Part shown: positions 7,916 through 16,259 of the stretch, in pieces | Layout: every line of letters begins with the position of its first letter | How positions within the stretch are numbered: the first letter of the stretch is position 1 | Origin: Trichococcus collinsii | GTDB lineage: Bacteria; Bacillota; Bacilli; Lactobacillales; Aerococcaceae | Direction: 5' to 3' | DNA: 64,000 bases | Assembly (NCBI RefSeq): GCF_900107505.1 | Contig: NZ_FNQH01000003.1 | Coordinates: 434,001-498,000, forward strand | Notes under the pieces: model-generated | Database searches by the model: none | What the model was told of the DNA's origin: nothing | Seen by the model: the letters and a program-made list of their open reading frames with translations, nothing else | Position numbers and translations under genes: made by a program

Positions 7916-8596
7916 TTGGATTCATTACTCTTTATATTCTTGGCGTTCTATATTGCACATCTGTATCAGAAAAAACGTTTCAATTCTTCCGGCTACAAAG
8001 ACGCAAGTGGCCACAGCTTTTTTGATATACTAACAGATCCCGGTCGCAAAGGGGAGTATCTGATTTATCGTTCTTTAGAACGTCTGGATGGGCAACACAA
8101 ATTATTAACGAATGTCTATTTGCCGAAAAGAGACGGCACCACCACTGAAATTGACCTCATCATGATTTCTGAAACCGGTATTTATGTGTTCGAATCGAAG
8201 AATTACAGTGGCTGGATTTTCGGTGACGAAGATAGCCGTAACTGGACCCAATCGCTCAAAGGCGGGAAAAAGTACCGATTTTACAATCCCATTTGGCAAA
8301 ATAAGAAGCACATCAGCCACTTGAAAAGTCACCTTGGGTTGGGTAGCGAAGTGTTCCGTTCTTACATCATTTTCAGTGAACGCTGTGTGCTGAAAAAAAT
8401 GTCCGTCCGCTCACCGGAAGTGAAAGTCATGAACCGGAATGTGCTGACAAGGGAAATCAACCAGGATCTGACTTCTCTGGCAAACAGACTGAACATCTGG
8501 GAAATCAACCAAATCTACAACGATCTCAGCAGATTTGCTCTGGCTGACGCCCAGACGAAACAATCGCATATCGACGCGATGCGATGGAAGAAGTGA
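7916..8596 (+). CDS. NERD domain protein with N-terminal membrane anchor
   Basis: A 226-residue protein. Residues 1-18 form a hydrophobic anchor (DSLLFIFLAFYIAHLY) followed by basic residues. A NERD domain follows from about residue 37: GRKGEYLIYRSLERL, TEIDLIMIS and VFESKNYSGWIFG carry the expected Glu, Asp and E-x-K residues, and FYNPIWQNKKHI matches the common QN motif. A nuclease-like activity at the membrane is inferred. The start is TTG after GAGGAGCTAACTAA; no ATG fits better. It differs from the NERD-HRDC protein at 6552, so they are not a recent duplication. Confidence 0.8.
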   Translation: MDSLLFIFLAFYIAHLYQKKRFNSSGYKDASGHSFFDILTDPGRKGEYLIYRSLERLDGQHKLLTNVYLPKRDGTTTEIDLIMISETGIYVFESKNYSGWIFGDEDSRNWTQSLKGGKKYRFYNPIWQNKKHISHLKSHLGLGSEVFRSYIIFSERCVLKKMSVRSPEVKVMNRNVLTREINQDLTSLANRLNIWEINQIYNDLSRFALADAQTKQSHIDAMRWKK

Positions 8597-8632
8597 CACC
8601 CATGGATTTGAAGGAGGAAAGGATAATACTTT

Positions 8633-9274
8633 ATGAAAGCATACATCATCAAAATAGAACTTGTGGATTCCAATCCTTTGATTTGGCGCAGGGTGATCAT
8701 GCCAGCGGATGCGACGTTCAACCGTCTTCATGACGTGATCCAAGCGGTGACAAATTTCCAAAGCGGCTATCCGTCAGACGGCTATCATCTGTTCCGTTTT
8801 GATTTTCCGCCAGAAAAATTGGCTGTCACGAACGATGAGGAAGCCTACCTGGAGCGCTTGAAGATCGAAATTCGCAAACCGACCGGATTGAAAATCGACA
8901 AGTTTCTCGAAGCGCACAAAGAAATTCATTACCTCTATGACTTTGGGAGTGATTGGAAATTCATAATCACACTCGAAAATATCGTGGAAGACTACTATTT
9001 CGGCTATCCGACTTTGCTGGACGGTGCCGAATCAGCACCTCCCGAAGACGTCGGCGGCATTGATGGTTTCTATGAATTTCTGAAAATCTATCGTGATGAA
9101 ACGCATCCCGAGCATGAAGAAATGAAGCAATGGGCCCAATTGCAACGGTTCAGGGAATATGATCCGGATAGGACAAACAGCATTTTGAAATCCCTCCACT
9201 ACAAGAAGACTGAATGGAACAAAATCAACCACGACAATCACCGGATCATCGAAGACAAATATCGGAAGAATTGA
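8633..9274 (+). CDS. pRiA4b ORF-3-like family protein
   Basis: A 213-residue protein matching the pRiA4b ORF-3-like / IS1096 TnpR-like family. It starts KAYIIKIELVDSNPLIWRR, then HDVIQAVTNF, then LYDFGSDWKFIITLE, ending with a PPEDVGGIDGF segment, which is the usual order of conserved blocks. Members occur on plasmids and mobile elements but their function is unknown. It is 36 bases after the membrane NERD gene and has a GGAGGAAAGG ribosome site, so the two may be co-transcribed. Confidence 0.8.
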   Translation: MKAYIIKIELVDSNPLIWRRVIMPADATFNRLHDVIQAVTNFQSGYPSDGYHLFRFDFPPEKLAVTNDEEAYLERLKIEIRKPTGLKIDKFLEAHKEIHYLYDFGSDWKFIITLENIVEDYYFGYPTLLDGAESAPPEDVGGIDGFYEFLKIYRDETHPEHEEMKQWAQLQRFREYDPDRTNSILKSLHYKKTEWNKINHDNHRIIEDKYRKN

Positions 9275-9327
9275 AAAGATCGTAAGCCCGAAATATAGAA
9301 AAAAGCTCACCTAGAGGTGCGCGCCGC

Positions 9328-9377
9328 AAATAGCCGTATACCATGCGATTTTTTCGCGAGTATCCGGCTATTTTTTT
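9328..9377 (+). terminator. Hairpin terminator after the pRiA4b-like gene
   Basis: AAATAGCCG-TATAC on the left pairs with GTATCCGGCTATTT on the right with one mismatch, and is followed by a T run (TTTTTTT, 9371-9377). It is 54 bases after the stop codon of the gene ending at 9274. Confidence 0.75.
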
Positions 9378-9418
9378 ATTTGCTGTTACATGTAAATGCG
9401 TCATTTGAATGCGGGCTT

Positions 9419-9456
9419 AAAAAGATCAGTGAGGCCTTCACCTCGCTGGTCTTTTT
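9419..9456. terminator. Second hairpin with A/T tails
   Basis: AAAAAGATCAGTGAGG pairs with CCTCGCTGGTCTTTTT around a short loop, with A and T tails that allow either direction. It stands only 42 bases after the previous terminator, so it may end a short untranslated transcript or act from the other side; no gene for it is seen. Confidence 0.55.
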
Positions 9457-9487
9457 GACATTTATATATTTGCCATCTAGGCAAGCG

Positions 9488-9880
9488 CAACCCACCTCCG
9501 ACGAGAGAAGCTCTTGACGGAGGAGACGATAGCGCCGGGTAATTCAACTCCTGGGAGCGAATGTTGGCCGGAGGAGGACGCGTGGTGGGTAGGCCGAACT
9601 CCGGCGAAGCCGCGGTGGTCGAAGGTGATGATCTTTTTGAGGGTTTTCCTCCGGCGGGAGGGCTGCTGCCCGGAGCTGTGTGTCAGCTCCGATGAGGCGG
9701 GCGCTCATCGGAAGACAGTCCTGCGCCAGATAGCTCAACTCCGGGGAGAGACTGTTGGCCGGAGGAGGATGCATTGCGGGCGGTGTACTCCGGCGAAGCC
9801 GCGATGGTCGGAGGTAATCGTCTTTTTAGATGTTGTCCTCCGACGGAGAACCCCTTTACCGGAGGAAACCGGCACCTCTG
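9488..9880. repeat. GC-rich intergenic repeat, tandem copies 3a and 3b
   Basis: Two related units about 190 bases apart: the first runs from TTCAACTCCTGGGAGCGAA (9542) through GGCCGGAGGAGG, CGAACTCCGGCGAAGCCGCG and GATGATCTTTTTGAGG to CCTCCGGCGGG; the second repeats the same order from 9732. Between them lies TGTCAGCTCCGATGAG, shared with 4743. Long frames stay open through it because stop codons are rare in this composition, but nothing resembles a known protein. Confidence 0.7.
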
Positions 9881-9943
9881 AAGCCTTGAAAAAATGGGAA
9901 ATACAATATATTGGTGTAAAATATCACTTATTACGTTTGCATG

Positions 9944-9961
9944 AAATACAAAATTGTATTT
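9944..9961. promoter_or_regulatory. Palindromic operator candidate upstream of GGDEF paralog 1
   Basis: AAATACAA-AA-TTGTATTT is an inverted repeat with 8-base arms. The same arms occur at 12389-12408 upstream of the second GGDEF paralog. It lies about 210 bases before the start codon at 10174. A TATAAT at 9990-9995 follows, so a regulator bound here could control a nearby promoter. Confidence 0.55.
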
Positions 9962-10173
9962 TTTTGATTTATAAAAGTTTCCATTAATTTATAATGATAT
10001 GTGTACCAACAAAAGTAGGTTATAATGAATCAGTTAATGCTGAGTACGGATTAAATATTTATATTCTTGAAGGGTTTATGCTGACGCATCAGGATACAGA
10101 TTCTATCTTGAGCAGTCCAATCAAAATTTACAAAGAGTTATTTCTACTGGAATAGGTGTATAAGGAGCTTACA

Positions 10174-11223
10174 ATGTTTAGTATACTGGCAAATATAGGG
10201 ATCATGTTTCTGGCTGTTTATTTCTGTTTGAAAAGCGGAAGATTAGGAGCGAATCATGATCATACAACAAAATCTGGCCTTATCGGATGTATTTTACTGG
10301 AAGTACTGTTAGGCACGATTTTATTGAGTTTTTCCACGGTTATCTTGGGGATCAGATATGATTTCAGGGTGCTGTTGTTTTGTTTTTCCGCAAAGCATAT
10401 GGATTGGAGGGTGACCAGTTCGAGCATTTTGTTGCTGGGGATAATCAGATTTTTTTGGGGAAATAGTGAGGCTGCCCAGGTAAACCTGATTGTCAGCATA
10501 ATGTTGGCCATCACCTTGCCGATGATCGTAAAGCTTATTCGGAACAAAATGAACGATTTGACGCAACTGCTGGTCTTGGTCACCTTTGCGCTTATTCCTT
10601 CAATCCTCTTTACCAATCACATGATAATGGATAAAGGACTTGTGCTGTTGATCAGTATTATTTTGTTCGCTTTGAATTATGGCGCGGTTTTTGTGATGCA
10701 TTCCTTTATTTCGGATCTATACGGTTTGATTGCCTCTGCCAACACAGACCACTTGACGGCGCTCAAGAATGTGCGGATCTTCAACAGTGATCTGATGGAA
10801 ATGGAGCGGAAAAAGAATCCGGTCACGTTGGCGGTGATCGATATTGATCATTTCAAAAATTACAATGATCGTTATGGACATGACAGCGGGGACGCCATCC
10901 TGAAGCAGATGGCAGCTATGTTCAATGAACTGGCGACTCCGTACACCACTTTCTACAGAATCGGCGGGGAAGAATTCGGAGTGATTGCTGATTACTTTAG
11001 TCAAAGTGAAGCTGAGGCGTTCCTACATAATCTGAAGAGTACGGTCGCCCACAGAAATTTTGCTGCACAAGTCGGCGAAACGATCAACCTCACCATTTCG
11101 GTGGGAGTTGCCCATAGCCAGAATGGTGAAACTTTGAAAAAAACACTCAAGCGAGCCGACATTGCTTTGTATCAAGCAAAAGAAAACGGCAGAAACAGAG
11201 TGATGGTATCCGCCCGCGCGTAA
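10174..11223 (+). CDS. Membrane GGDEF diguanylate cyclase, 5TM-LYT type (paralog 1)
   Basis: A 349-residue protein. Residues about 1-190 hold five or six membrane helices of the 5TM-5TMR_LYT type seen in YhcK/LytS-like sensors (LLEVLLGTILLSFSTVILG, then IRYDFR). A GGDEF domain follows: DHLTALKN, VIDIDHFKNYND, and the active loop RIGGEEFGV (GGEEF at about 264-268). The RxxD product-inhibition site is absent, since its positions are occupied by threonines. It should make c-di-GMP from GTP. The ATG at 10174 is chosen over GTG 10156 because AAGGAGCTTACA directly precedes it and the paralog at 12612 has the same arrangement. Confidence 0.88.
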   Translation: MFSILANIGIMFLAVYFCLKSGRLGANHDHTTKSGLIGCILLEVLLGTILLSFSTVILGIRYDFRVLLFCFSAKHMDWRVTSSSILLLGIIRFFWGNSEAAQVNLIVSIMLAITLPMIVKLIRNKMNDLTQLLVLVTFALIPSILFTNHMIMDKGLVLLISIILFALNYGAVFVMHSFISDLYGLIASANTDHLTALKNVRIFNSDLMEMERKKNPVTLAVIDIDHFKNYNDRYGHDSGDAILKQMAAMFNELATPYTTFYRIGGEEFGVIADYFSQSEAEAFLHNLKSTVAHRNFAAQVGETINLTISVGVAHSQNGETLKKTLKRADIALYQAKENGRNRVMVSARA

Positions 11224-11276
11224 GAATGAGGATCTGAAAATCTGTTAGCATAGCTGTATGTTAGAATAAAAAGCTG

Positions 11277-11312
11277 ATCCCTGATGAGACGATACTCATC
11301 AGGGATTATTTG
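11277..11312 (+). terminator. Terminator after GGDEF paralog 1
   Basis: ATCCCTGATGAG (11277-11288) pairs perfectly with CTCATCAGGGAT (11295-11306) across a six-base loop, followed by TATTTGT. The T tract is modest. A small fragment of the GC-rich repeat (GTCAGCTCCGATGAGGAGG) lies just beyond, near 11339. Confidence 0.7.
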
Positions 11313-11423
11313 TACGTGGAATTGTAATGCATAAGGGCGTCAGCTCCGATGAGGAGGAGTTCTTGCCTTTTTGTGATCGATTATTTCGATTATACGCATG
11401 TCTGTTAGGCCAGCGGGACCGAC

Positions 11424-11464
11424 CAAAAAAAATAGCCAAGTCCGGCGAAAGCCGGGCTTGGCTA
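11424..11464 (-). terminator. Terminator of EAL paralog B
   Basis: On the minus strand, a 14-base stem (TAGCCAAG-T-CCGGC with GCCGG-G-CTTGGCTA, GAAA loop) ends in eight or more T (the plus-strand A run at 11424-11432). It lies immediately after the stop codon of the EAL gene at 11476. Confidence 0.85.
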
Positions 11465-11475
11465 GCTAACTAACC

Positions 11476-12180
11476 TCAAACCAACACTTGGCCTTTACCG
11501 TGGTAATAGCCTTGCTGATAAATCATACCCAAATTTTTAAGCTCATTGCTGAGGCTTTCAGATTCAATTCCTTCGACAATCATTTTAAGCTGATAATGTT
11601 CAGACAAATAAAGCCAGCTATTTAAAAATTTGAAAAGAACTTCTTCGTTCAAATTTTTAAACTTCAGCAGCGAAACCTTTATCGTGGTAATGTTCGGGAT
11701 GTTCCTCGCTACTAACTCAAAGTTATTTTGACCACTCCCCACGTCATCAATCGCGACAGAGAAACCTTTTCTTTTCAGCTTTAAGATGTAATATTGGAGG
11801 TAATCCTCTCTATCTGACCGATCAAATTCGCAGTAGTGCTCAGTCAATTCGATCGAGACATTCCTTTTCATCGATGAAATAGTGTCCAGAAAATCCCAAG
11901 TTGAAGGATGCTGCAACTGTTTGGGGTGCAGATTCAGTGATAGCCTGGTATTGCTGTGGATAGCCATTATTTTTGCCAGTTCCCTCGAATAATAAGCCAT
12001 CAATTTGGAATTGCGATGCTCCTCCTCGATGAACCACATGAATGTTTTTTCGGGAAAACGTTGTTGTTCTTTTGATCTTAATAAAATTTCGTACCCATCA
12101 ATAACATTTGTATTTGAACATAGCATGATCGGTTGGCACACTATGTATAAATCATCTAACAACTCTTGCGTATCATCCAC
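11476..12180 (-). CDS. Stand-alone EAL-domain protein, probable c-di-GMP phosphodiesterase (paralog B)
   Basis: A 234-residue EAL-only protein, collinear with the protein at 4922. The same residues are kept: YEILLR, LSLNLHPKQLQ, IELTEHYCEFD, AIDDVGSGQNNF, IKVS, VEGIES and QQGYYHGKGQ. The start is GTG after a GGGGGAAAGTGA site on the minus strand, at the position equivalent to the ATG of the paralog. It is transcribed away from the GGDEF paralog at 12612, sharing a 431-base intergenic region, so synthesis and breakdown enzymes may be controlled from one control region. Confidence 0.85.
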   Translation of the reverse strand: MDDTQELLDDLYIVCQPIMLCSNTNVIDGYEILLRSKEQQRFPEKTFMWFIEEEHRNSKLMAYYSRELAKIMAIHSNTRLSLNLHPKQLQHPSTWDFLDTISSMKRNVSIELTEHYCEFDRSDREDYLQYYILKLKRKGFSVAIDDVGSGQNNFELVARNIPNITTIKVSLLKFKNLNEEVLFKFLNSWLYLSEHYQLKMIVEGIESESLSNELKNLGMIYQQGYYHGKGQVLV

Positions 12181-12221
12181 TCACTTTCCCCCTTCACAAA
12201 TACTGAAAATTTACTATTGAG

Positions 12222-12266
12222 AATATGTTGAATCAAATCCTACGGTTAAACAGTTGCAGCAATCAG
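12222..12266 (-). promoter_or_regulatory. Conserved upstream block of EAL paralog B
   Basis: AATATGTTGAATCAAATCC and TACGGTTAAA plus TTGCA match the block at 5668-5712 upstream of EAL paralog A. On the minus strand TTTAAC and TATTCT are 19 bases apart. This may be the promoter of the gene or a shared regulatory site. Confidence 0.5.
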
Positions 12267-12388
12267 ATAGATTATACTAGATGACTATTCGAATGCGCTT
12301 ACTTTTTGATAAAACTGAAATTTCAAATCTAAAATTACCAACTAAAGTTAATGTATCGGCCTAAATATCATTTTTTTAAGTCCAAAAT

Positions 12389-12408
12389 AAAATACAATAT
12401 TGTATTTT
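12389..12408. promoter_or_regulatory. 20-bp perfect palindrome between divergent EAL and GGDEF genes
   Basis: AAAATACAA-TA-TTGTATTTT is a perfect inverted repeat with the same arms as the site at 9944. It is between the divergent genes at 11476 and 12612, about 205 bases from each start. A second short palindrome, CAAACGTTTG, lies at 12513-12522, with a related TCAAACGTTA at 12541. A dimeric repressor or activator site is the natural reading. Confidence 0.6.
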
Positions 12409-12611
12409 GGCTGTGTAATTTTTTTTCAAAACTAATTAGTATTATACAATATGAAATAAGTAAGTTATAATTGGCAAGATATTACTGTTTAAAAGAAGAT
12501 ATTCACTGAAATCAAACGTTTGTTCCGATGTGAGGGATACTCAAACGTTATACAACGATTGAATAAAAAGATAACTTGTTTCTATTAAGGTATGCAAGTA
12601 AGGAGTGCACA

Positions 12612-13661
12612 ATGATTAGTCTACTGGCAAATATTGGGATTATATTTTTTGCTATTTACTTCTACTTGAGAAGCAATTTTGGGTCGCCAAATCAAGATAA
12701 TGAGAAAATATCCTACTTCATCAAATGTATTTTATTGGAAGTGCTGGTAGGAATCGTTTTGTTAAGCTTTTCCACGGTTGTTCTGGGGATAAGATATGAC
12801 TTCAGATTTCTGATGTTTTGTTTATCTGCAAAATATATAGATTGGAAAATAACCAGTTCAAGTATCCTGTTGTTAGGGATCCTCAGGTTTTTCTGGGGCA
12901 GTACTGATGTTGCCCAAATCAATCTGGTCGTCAGCATTTTGCTGGCAATCACATTACCGTTGATAGCCCATTATACCCAGGATAAGTTGAAAGAGTTGAC
13001 TCAATTGCTAGTCTTGGTCACTTATGCTCTCATCCCTACAATTGTGTTTACTAATCACCTGATAGCTGATAAAAAACTCGTGTTGGTGATATGCAGTATT
13101 CTGGTTACCTCCGGGTATGCCGCAACCTATGTTATGCACTATTTTATTACGGATCTTTACAAATTAATCGTATCTGCGAGTACCGATCACCTGACGACCC
13201 TTAAGAACGTGCGCACCTTCAACAACGATCTGATGGATGTGGAGCGGGAAAAGAAAGTAGTAACATTGGCAGTGATCGATATCGATTATTTTAAGGACTA
13301 TAACGATAGTTTCGGACATGACAATGGGGATTTACTTTTAAAACAGTTAGCGCAGGTGTTCAATGAGCTTTCGAATTTTGATACAGATTTCTACAGAATC
13401 GGCGGTGAGGAGTTCGCCGTTATCATCGATACTTCAAATCAAAGGGATGCAGAGGAGTTCATTCATGACTTGCAGGAAATAGTCGCTCACAGGCGCTTCA
13501 GCACAACTTCAGGTGATCCGGTTAGCGTTACAATATCTGTGGGGGTGGCGCACAATCGCACAGGGGAAACCTTGAGAAAAACGCTCAAACGGGCTGATGT
13601 CGCGCTGTATAAAGCAAAAAAAAGCGGCAGAAACCAAGTTGTTATTTCGGTCCCGCATTAA
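12612..13661 (+). CDS. Membrane GGDEF diguanylate cyclase, 5TM-LYT type (paralog 2)
   Basis: A 349-residue paralog of the protein at 10174, aligned without obvious gaps. It has the same membrane part (LLEVLVGIVLLSFSTVVLG), TDHLTTLKNVRTFNNDL, VIDIDYFKDYND and RIGGEEFAV. GGEEF is intact and the RxxD inhibition site is absent here too. The ATG at 12612 follows AAGGAGTGCACA; an upstream in-frame start at 12576 lacks a ribosome site. Divergent from EAL paralog B and preceded by the palindrome at 12389. Confidence 0.88.
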   Translation: MISLLANIGIIFFAIYFYLRSNFGSPNQDNEKISYFIKCILLEVLVGIVLLSFSTVVLGIRYDFRFLMFCLSAKYIDWKITSSSILLLGILRFFWGSTDVAQINLVVSILLAITLPLIAHYTQDKLKELTQLLVLVTYALIPTIVFTNHLIADKKLVLVICSILVTSGYAATYVMHYFITDLYKLIVSASTDHLTTLKNVRTFNNDLMDVEREKKVVTLAVIDIDYFKDYNDSFGHDNGDLLLKQLAQVFNELSNFDTDFYRIGGEEFAVIIDTSNQRDAEEFIHDLQEIVAHRRFSTTSGDPVSVTISVGVAHNRTGETLRKTLKRADVALYKAKKSGRNQVVISVPH

Positions 13662-13759
13662 AGACAGGGCTGTCCAGGAGTGGAATAAAACCTAGCCTTG
13701 TTTATGCTAAGTAAGTATTTTAAACTAACGTATAATCGACATCTGTTCATTCCCATTAC

Positions 13760-13805
13760 AAAACAGCCACAACTGTTGATTAGACAACTTTTGTGGCTGT
13801 TTTTC
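13760..13805 (+). terminator. Terminator after GGDEF paralog 2
   Basis: AAAACAGCCACAA (13760-13772) pairs with TTGTGGCTGTTTT (13791-13803), with an inner GTTG/CAAC pairing, and T residues at the end. It insulates the next operon from the duplicated GGDEF/EAL region. Confidence 0.85.
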
Positions 13806-13894
13806 GATTTTGGACAAAAAACCATTTTAGCATTTCAAGCCATTTTTTCGATAAGCAAATAATCAATATTGTTACTATAGTTTTGTACAATAAA

Positions 13895-13903
13895 TGATAT
13901 AAT
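13895..13903 (+). promoter_or_regulatory. Extended -10 promoter of the Pel-type operon
   Basis: TGA-TATAAT is an extended -10 element (TGnTATAAT), about 95 bases upstream of the gene at 14000. No good -35 box is at the usual distance, which is allowed for extended -10 promoters. A small hairpin (TATCTCT, 13930-13936, with AGAGATA, 13945-13951) lies in the leader. It is the only convincing promoter before the run of closely spaced genes up to 32443. Confidence 0.6.
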
Positions 13904-13999
13904 CATTTAAGTAAACAGTTGGGAATTGATATCTCTACTTTTCAAGAGATAGTTTCAGAACACAAAAATAGTGCAATAAGTGTTATCGGGGGTTGAGTG

Positions 14000-16252
14000 A
14001 TGGGAAGAGACAAATTAAAGATGGTAGAGATAACCTATTTCTTGGTACCCTTTTTGATAATATCAACAGGTTTTTCGATTTTGACAGGTTTAACAGTCAA
14101 AAATCGAATTGATGAACAGTATAATCAGCTTGAAGAGACGACTTTAGAAATTGCAAACAGCTATTCCCACAGTTTGACTCACACAAGCGAAGCCTATGAG
14201 ATCATTACAGAACTTTTGGATGAAAAAATAATGATAGCAAGTCAAGCCATCATGCTTATTGAAAATAAGGATAATAATGAGGTGTTGGATAGTATTTCTC
14301 AAACGTTCAATGTGGATGAAATACATTTGTACAACAATGAGGGAGTAATAACCAATAGCACTTATGAAGAATTTATCGGGTGGCAAGCATATGAAGGACA
14401 TCCGGTTCATGATTTCATGATGAGCGATCAGACTATGTTGGTGGAAGACATCCGTCCGGACACCGAGAATGGCGTTTACTATAAATTTGGCTATGTTAAA
14501 GATGAGACGGGTGGATTTGTTCAATTAGGGATTTTGGCAGAAAATATACAGGATTTCATTGGGGCGTTTGAAATCACAAATTTATTAAGTGATATTTCAA
14601 ATAGGGGAGATGTAAAACACGTATTCTTTGTCGACACGAAGTACGAAATCATTGCGAGCAGTCTTCCAAACTATATAGGCAGTACAATCGATGATAAAGA
14701 TATTCGTGCGGAAATGGATGGCAATGAATCGGATGTACATAGAGATGAAATAAATGGATCTTCATTTTTTAGGGTTTCTGTACCTATATTTTTCGAAAAT
14801 GAAAAAATAGGGTCATTGTTGATACATTGGCCAACTGATAAAGTGGATGCCAAAATTACTCAAATGTTTCGTTACGCTATTACAGTCTCCCTAATTATTA
14901 TTAGTATAACGGGTAGCATCCTCTATTATGCTTATCGGAAAAATAAGTCCAACATCAAAATTGCTTACTATGATGAGCTTACGGGTCTCCGTAACAGTAA
15001 ATATCTTACGGAGTATCTAAATCAAGTCCTACGAAATTCATACAAAAAAAATAAAGCGGTATTGCTTCTCAATTTTGTTAATTTTAAAACACTGAACATC
15101 ACCTATGGATTTTTATATGGAGATGAGGTACTAAAACAGATTGCAGTTAAAGTCAGGACATTATTGGATTCGGAAGACTTATTTTTTAGGTTTGACGGAG
15201 ACAGATTTATATTAGTACTAGACGATTACGCAGACCAGAAAGAACTTAGAGCATTCGCTGATAAACTTATGCACATTTTTGAGAATCCGATAGTGGAAGG
15301 AACGGAACATCAGTATGTGGATGTTCAAATAGCTATAGTGGAGATTAAAGATAGACATACCTCAACGGATAAAATCCTGCAGGATGCAACACTGACACTT
15401 TCTCATATCAAGGATAGTTCAATGGACCAAGTGGCTTTCTTTAACGAAGATATGGAGAAACGACTCCTGCGGCAAGATAAAATTGTGAAAGTATTGCGGG
15501 AAGTCATTGAAGCTACAGATACTGAATCTTTTTATCTGGAATTCCAACCGAAGCTCGATTTGATGAAACATAAAGTCATTGGGTTCGAAGCGCTGGCTAG
15601 GCTTCGAATTGAAAATCTGGGCCAGGTGGCTCCGGATGAATTTATTGCTTTGGCTGAGGAAAAACTGTTGATCTATGATTTAGGCAACCATATTCTATTG
15701 CTTGCATGTGAATTTTTGGAACGACTCCAGGATGAAGGTTTCCATGAAATGAGTGTAGCAGTCAATATATCCGGCATTCAATTACTTCGGGAAGACTTTG
15801 TGGAGAATCTGCAACAAAAACTCTTTTTATCAGAAAAAGGCAGGAAGCGTCTGGAATTCGAAGTTACGGAAACGGTGTTGCTCGACCATTTTAGCCAGAT
15901 CAACGAAACATTAGAGGCAATCAAAAAAATGGGAATAGCCATTTCGCTGGATGATTTTGGGACGGGATATTCCTCGTTTTCTAGACTTGCTGAACTGAAC
16001 ATAGATACCATAAAGATCGATCGGTTCTTTATCGATAAAATAAGTCATACGGCTGAAAAGAATCTGATTATTTCCGATGTCATCTCTATGGCCCATAAAA
16101 TTGGATTAAGCGTTGTAGCAGAGGGTGTAGAGGACGAACGGCAAAAGGCGTATCTACAAAAATATGGATGCGATATCATCCAAGGTTATCTTCTTAGCAA
16201 ACCCTTAAATGAAGAGGATGCCATAAACTTTTTAAGACGTTACGAGGAGTAG
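14000..16252 (+). CDS. Membrane sensor GGDEF-EAL protein, probable c-di-GMP phosphodiesterase
   Basis: A 750-residue protein. A first membrane helix (about 11-33) and a second (about 293-313) enclose a 260-residue extracellular part resembling a Cache sensor. A GGDEF domain follows with a changed active loop (RFDGDRF, about 400-404 instead of GGDEF), so cyclase activity is unlikely. The EAL domain (about 510-750) is intact: GFEALAR (530-533), VNISGIQLL, FEVTETVLL, LDDFGTGYSS, IKIDRFFI, AEGVED and IQGYLLSKP. It should degrade c-di-GMP in response to an outside signal. ATG 14000 has better spacing from GGGGG than GTG 13997. The next gene begins 7 bases on. Confidence 0.85.
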   Translation: MGRDKLKMVEITYFLVPFLIISTGFSILTGLTVKNRIDEQYNQLEETTLEIANSYSHSLTHTSEAYEIITELLDEKIMIASQAIMLIENKDNNEVLDSISQTFNVDEIHLYNNEGVITNSTYEEFIGWQAYEGHPVHDFMMSDQTMLVEDIRPDTENGVYYKFGYVKDETGGFVQLGILAENIQDFIGAFEITNLLSDISNRGDVKHVFFVDTKYEIIASSLPNYIGSTIDDKDIRAEMDGNESDVHRDEINGSSFFRVSVPIFFENEKIGSLLIHWPTDKVDAKITQMFRYAITVSLIIISITGSILYYAYRKNKSNIKIAYYDELTGLRNSKYLTEYLNQVLRNSYKKNKAVLLLNFVNFKTLNITYGFLYGDEVLKQIAVKVRTLLDSEDLFFRFDGDRFILVLDDYADQKELRAFADKLMHIFENPIVEGTEHQYVDVQIAIVEIKDRHTSTDKILQDATLTLSHIKDSSMDQVAFFNEDMEKRLLRQDKIVKVLREVIEATDTESFYLEFQPKLDLMKHKVIGFEALARLRIENLGQVAPDEFIALAEEKLLIYDLGNHILLLACEFLERLQDEGFHEMSVAVNISGIQLLREDFVENLQQKLFLSEKGRKRLEFEVTETVLLDHFSQINETLEAIKKMGIAISLDDFGTGYSSFSRLAELNIDTIKIDRFFIDKISHTAEKNLIISDVISMAHKIGLSVVAEGVEDERQKAYLQKYGCDIIQGYLLSKPLNEEDAINFLRRYEE

Positions 16253-16259
16253 TGTATTT

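Noticed and set aside
9514-9987. Open frame of 157 codons through the GC-rich repeat
   Set aside because: It is open because the repeat has few stop codons; part of it (VFLRRE...VSSDE...HRKTVL) recurs in the copy near 4700, as expected from shared DNA. No ribosome site, no known domain, and the frame includes internal repeat copies.
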